Part shown: piece after piece, positions 3,523 to 5,587 of the stretch | Layout: each line of letters begins with the position of its first letter | Numbering within the stretch: position 1 is the first letter of the stretch | Assembly (NCBI GenBank): GCA_021828935.1 | Contig: JAJZCU010000175.1 | Coordinates: 1-5,587 of the forward strand | DNA from: Planctomycetota bacterium | Lineage (GTDB): Bacteria; Planctomycetota; Phycisphaerae; WQYP01 | Direction of reading: 5' to 3' | Length of the DNA: 5,587 nt | The notes under the pieces: model-generated | Databases searched by the model: none | What the model was told of the DNA's origin: nothing | What the model saw: the letters and a program-made list of their open reading frames with translations, nothing else | Made by a program: the position numbers and the translations under genes

Positions 3523-5587
3523 TCATTTTTCCTGCAACAAAGCCAGCAGGCCGCTGAAATAAGCCCGTCCGGGCGCCAGGCTGCCCCTGCCGAAGGCGCC
3601 CTTGGGCGAGTGTTTTAACAGCCATGCCGCCCGTGTGGCCGCCGCCCGCGCCCGCCCCTTCTCATGCAACGCCAACAGACAGGCCACAATTTGCACGTTG
3701 GCCTGCGTGGCCGTGGCCGTGCCGGCGTAACGGGAGGCGACTCTGGCGTAGACGGCCATAGCCTGATGGTAACGCTTTGCATCGTACAGGCAATCGGCTT
3801 GATAAAGATTGCTGTACCGCAGGAAGCTTTTGTCCAGCGGATTCAACTGGTCGCCTGCGGCGGCGGCGCGGCGGCGCGCCTCAAATCGCGCCACCACCTG
3901 CCCGTACAGGCGCGCCGCGCGGCGCAGGCGATTGGCGCGGGCTTCCACAAAACGGCTGCGATGCGGTAAGTGTACATGTTTCTTTAGATACTTCTGAATT
4001 GCAAGGGCGCTGTTGCGAAAACTTTCCGCCAGATAAAATACCGCCTGCCCCACCCGCCGGTCATCGGGGTAACGTTGTATCGCTTCCTGCAAACGCAAAA
4101 TGGCGCGGCTGTAATTGCCGTCGCGAAAATAGACGCGACCCAGTAAAAACAGGGCGCTGCGAAATTCCTTGGCCGCGGGGGAAATGTTGCGATTGTTCCG
4201 CAACAGCGCCAAAAGAGTTTGTTGCGCGGCGGCATAATGCGGCGGCGTTTGCGCCATGTAGGCGCGGGCCAGTTGAGCATACGATTGATACGTGCTTGGC
4301 GCCCGGGCGTGACCTTTAATATCGCGCTTAAAGTAGGCAATGGCCCTGGGATAATTGCCCACTGAACTGTACAGCATGGCAATACGGTAAATGCCCAGCG
4401 GACGGCGCGGGCTTGCCGGAAACCTATTAATAAATCTGCGGTATTGGGCCACGGCATGACGCGGCCGGCCGCACGTATCGTACAGTTCCGCCGCCCGCCA
4501 AATGCTTTGCCGCGACCGCCGCACATCGGAAACGGCGGTCAGGCGGGCGTCAAGGTTATACGCGGCGGCGGCCTTGGCAAAACGGGCCAGCGCCCGGGCG
4601 AAAAGGGCCTTGCGCACAGCTTTGGGCGCGCCGGCGGCGACCTTTTCCCGCTGCCGCAAAATCCCGGCCCGTAGGCGCTGCGACTGGGCCTCTTCCAGCG
4701 CGAAAGTTTTGGTCGCCGGCAGACGCAACAGCCGCGCCAAGCGCAGAAATTCCAGTGCGGTTTTAATTCGCCCGGAGGCCCGATACCGCTGGAATTCCTG
4801 TTGCAATGCCGAAAACACCAACGGTTTGCTGATAAACTCCGGCCGGCGCCGGCGCCCCCGCGCGGCCAGATCAAAAATCGCCCGCCGGTATTCCCGGCGC
4901 ATTCGCGGCCCGGTCTGCCCGCTTTCCGCCAGCGTCTGGGCCAAACCCAGCCGCGCCGCCGCCGCCAGCGGACTGCCCGTGTGGTTGTCGATCACGTTTT
5001 CATACAGTCGCCGGGCCGTTTTAAGATGCCGCTGCCCTTGCGCGATATTACCCAATAACAATTTGGCCCGGCCGTCATCAAGCGATGGCGTCACAAATAA
5101 TTTTTCCGCCGTCGCCAGCGCCCCCTGCGCGCCGGGAATTTGCCCCTCTTCCAACAGCGCTTCGCCGATCCGCACGTACAACGGCGCCGCCAATTGCGGG
5201 TCATGTTCGCTATGCGCCATGGCTAGGGCCCCGGCCACCAGCTTATTTAATGTTGGCCGCTGCATCGAAAGGCGAAGATCCTGGCACAGCGCCCAGACCC
5301 GCAGGGCCGGCGAACCTTTTTTTAACATCATCACCTGCCGCACGCACGCGCGGGCCATTCGTCGGCGCGCCTTTGGCGCCTGTAGATACGCTTCGGTCAG
5401 CGGCCGCGCCAACGCCGCCAACCGCCCTGGCTGTAGCTTGATCGCCAGGCGCAGATGGCCTGCGGCGCGGCGCCATCGCTGCCTGGGCGGTGCGGTTGCT
5501 GGTGGCATCGCAGAAGCCCACGCCCTTTGCGCAGCAGGCAGCGGCGATTCGGCGGATGATTCACGCCCGGCAATACGACGCGGCCAT
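3523..5587 (-). CDS. Large tetratricopeptide-repeat protein, 5' end outside the window
   Basis: I recognise the fold but not the function. The frame is open to the right edge. The first ATG inside (5508) gives 661 residues, but about 26 further in-frame codons with no stop precede it and it has no good ribosome binding site, so the gene probably starts beyond the window. Residues below count from 5508. Helical repeats run almost throughout. The clearest TPR units are 335-366 (HAVAQYRRFINRFPASP), 372-400 (SVGNYPRAIAYFKR), 451-483 (GRVYFRDGNYSRAILRLQEA) and 564-596 (YDAKRYHQAMAVYARV). Weaker ones lie at about 109-140, 145-195 and 409-438. The composition is strikingly Arg- and Ala-rich, hence very basic. 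Such proteins usually act as scaffolds for partner proteins. The stop overlaps an in-frame ATG of the FlgN gene as ATGA, suggesting coupled expression and a link to flagellar assembly. A signal peptide cannot be judged without the N-terminus. Confidence 0.85.
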   Translation of the reverse strand, partial: WPRRIAGRESSAESPLPAAQRAWASAMPPATAPPRQRWRRAAGHLRLAIKLQPGRLAALARPLTEAYLQAPKARRRMARACVRQVMMLKKGSPALRVWALCQDLRLSMQRPTLNKLVAGALAMAHSEHDPQLAAPLYVRIGEALLEEGQIPGAQGALATAEKLFVTPSLDDGRAKLLLGNIAQGQRHLKTARRLYENVIDNHTGSPLAAAARLGLAQTLAESGQTGPRMRREYRRAIFDLAARGRRRRPEFISKPLVFSALQQEFQRYRASGRIKTALEFLRLARLLRLPATKTFALEEAQSQRLRAGILRQREKVAAGAPKAVRKALFARALARFAKAAAAYNLDARLTAVSDVRRSRQSIWRAAELYDTCGRPRHAVAQYRRFINRFPASPRRPLGIYRIAMLYSSVGNYPRAIAYFKRDIKGHARAPSTYQSYAQLARAYMAQTPPHYAAAQQTLLALLRNNRNISPAAKEFRSALFLLGRVYFRDGNYSRAILRLQEAIQRYPDDRRVGQAVFYLAESFRNSALAIQKYLKKHVHLPHRSRFVEARANRLRRAARLYGQVVARFEARRRAAAAGDQLNPLDKSFLRYSNLYQADCLYDAKRYHQAMAVYARVASRYAGTATATQANVQIVACLLALHEKGRARAAATRAAWLLKHSPKGAFGRGSLAPGRAYFSGLLALLQEK

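Noticed and set aside
3777..4319. Plus-strand 180-codon open frame
   Set aside because: It lies wholly antisense to the TPR gene. High GC at third positions makes stop-free antisense frames common, and the translation has no repeat or motif.
3984..4526. Minus-strand 180-codon frame overlapping the TPR gene
   Set aside because: It is a shifted frame of the same DNA. The Trp/Cys/Arg-rich translation is typical of an out-of-frame reading, while the main frame has clear TPR units.

Overview
All four well-supported genes lie on the minus strand, so the reading order is right to left. The DNA is GC-rich with strong GC at third codon positions, which explains the many long antisense open frames. 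The gene set is a flagellar regulatory and chaperone cluster. It comprises a large tetratricopeptide-repeat (TPR) protein open at the right edge (5587 to 3523), a FlgN-like flagellar export chaperone (3466 to 2978), a membrane-free histidine kinase (2868 to 1894) and a sigma-54-dependent NtrC-type response regulator (1770 to 400). This arrangement and the divergent sequence style suggest a flagellated member of the Planctomycetota, perhaps a Phycisphaerae-like lineage. That placement is an inference from gene content and protein style, because no rRNA or other marker is present.

Layout from the 5' end of the coding strand. The TPR gene ends in an ATGA overlap with a possible upstream start of the FlgN gene. 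The better FlgN start sits 56 nt further on, behind a small hairpin and an AAGGA ribosome binding site, and lies in a tandem 15-bp repeat that supplies three in-frame ATGs. After FlgN comes a 109-nt gap with a perfect TATAAT box right against the kinase start. The kinase and regulator are separated by an unusually long 123-nt gap holding a 9-bp inverted repeat. Downstream of the regulator, about 400 nt remain. They contain several palindromes and perhaps the start of another minus-strand gene running off the left edge.

Likely working model (inference): the kinase and regulator form a soluble pair like FlgS/FlgR, FleS/FleR or FlrB/FlrC, which activates sigma-54 flagellar promoters once an assembly step is complete. 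FlgN would keep hook-filament junction proteins ready for export. The TPR protein has no function I can assign, but its tight coupling to the FlgN gene suggests an accessory role.

I saw no tRNA, rRNA, CRISPR array, insertion sequence or transposase. Nothing here is clearly a new kind of system. The less ordinary points are the TPR-FlgN pairing, the repeated start codons, and a kinase promoter that predicts a leaderless or nearly leaderless message.
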